Shown here: in pieces, positions 63,935-64,000 of the stretch
Position numbering within the stretch: position 1 is the stretch's first letter
Layout of the letters: every line of letters starts with the position of its first letter
Source: CAIXZV01 sp037446495
Lineage (GTDB): Bacteria > Chloroflexota > Limnocylindria > Limnocylindrales > CSP1-4
Length of the DNA stretch: 64,000 bases
Reading direction: 5' to 3'
Assembly: GCA_037446495.1 (NCBI GenBank)
Contig: JBBIIL010000004.1
Location: 77,548-141,547, forward strand
Translations under genes and position numbers: made by a program
The notes under the pieces: generated by a model
The model's database searches: none
Told to the model about the DNA's origin: nothing
The model's input: the letters and a program-made list of their open reading frames with translations, nothing else

Positions 63935-64000
63935 CGGTGCGCGTCGCGCGGGCCGCGCGGGCCGCTCGCAGCCACCGGCCGGGGCGGTGCGCGTCGCGCG
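63935..64000. repeat. Direct repeat at the right window edge
   Basis: CGGTGCGCGTCGCGCG occurs at 63935-63950 and again at the very end (63985-64000), with GC-rich tandem-like sequence (GGCCGCGCGG) between. No gene is called here. Confidence 0.5.

Overview
The window is about 70% GC, dense and bacterial. Short intergenic gaps, many ATGA/GTGA start-stop overlaps, leaderless-looking promoters, a T-box-controlled valS, and an fhaA-fhaB-rodA-pbp block without the usual kinase/phosphatase genes fit a high-GC Gram-positive-like lineage. My best guess is an uncultured Chloroflexota (Limnocylindria-like), with Actinomycetota second. This rests on gene order and protein style only; there is no rRNA or other marker here to prove it.

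Layout. 1-3.9 kb: end of a PspA-type gene, an ArsR/SRPBCC/VOC operon, an RDD membrane protein and a RHH-PIN toxin-antitoxin pair. 3.9-7.5 kb: a three-gene operon (class V aminotransferase, SerA, histidine-superfamily phosphatase) that could make serine from 3-phosphoglycerate. 7.5-12.1 kb: MoxR ATPase, DUF58 protein and membrane transglutaminase. 12.2-17.1 kb: cell-wall block FhaA, FhaB, FtsW/RodA and a penicillin-binding protein. 17.3-21.2 kb: zinc-ribbon proteins, FmdB, a small HTH protein and a YihY/BrkB membrane protein. 21.3-27.9 kb: valS with its T-box leader, clpX, clpP and tig. 28.0 kb: tRNA-Leu(UAG). 28.1-32.1 kb: two membrane/associated proteins, CinA and the Mrp/ApbC carrier.

32.4-48.6 kb is an amine-oriented accessory region. 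A promoter-led polyamine-type ABC transporter operon (ATPase, lipoprotein receptor, two permeases) is followed without a gap by a MerR-XRE-cupin regulator and a class III aminotransferase. After a convergent gap holding a series of palindromes come an inositol-phosphatase-like enzyme, a dimethylglycine/sarcosine-dehydrogenase-like flavoprotein, a choline-kinase-like protein, an APC permease, a GNAT and a class II aldolase. 48.9-54.6 kb: a P-loop-less hypothetical, RidA, an SH3 lipoprotein, a structured leader RNA upstream of an ABC-2 exporter, and RsgA. 54.7-58.2 kb: a NifX-like protein, a Cys/His-rich small protein and a His-rich PadR regulator, then a double GNAT and an MBL hydrolase. 58.3-63.0 kb: a molybdenum-hydroxylase (CO-dehydrogenase-type) maturation set (CoxG, methyltransferase, MobA-like, XdhC/CoxF, CoxE) without the structural enzyme. 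The right edge holds a decayed antitoxin/PIN toxin pair with an intact palindromic operator.

Most notable items: (1) a promoter, multi-hairpin RNA and intrinsic terminator ahead of the ABC-2 exporter, with a repeated terminator arm that suggests an attenuation switch; (2) a PotB-like permease whose EAA coupling loop is split by about 48 extra, hydrophobic residues; (3) four clear palindromes, plus one degenerate copy, at about 72-nt spacing; (4) a MerR-XRE-cupin triple fusion; (5) a recurrent leaderless promoter, TAGGCT-N6-RTG.
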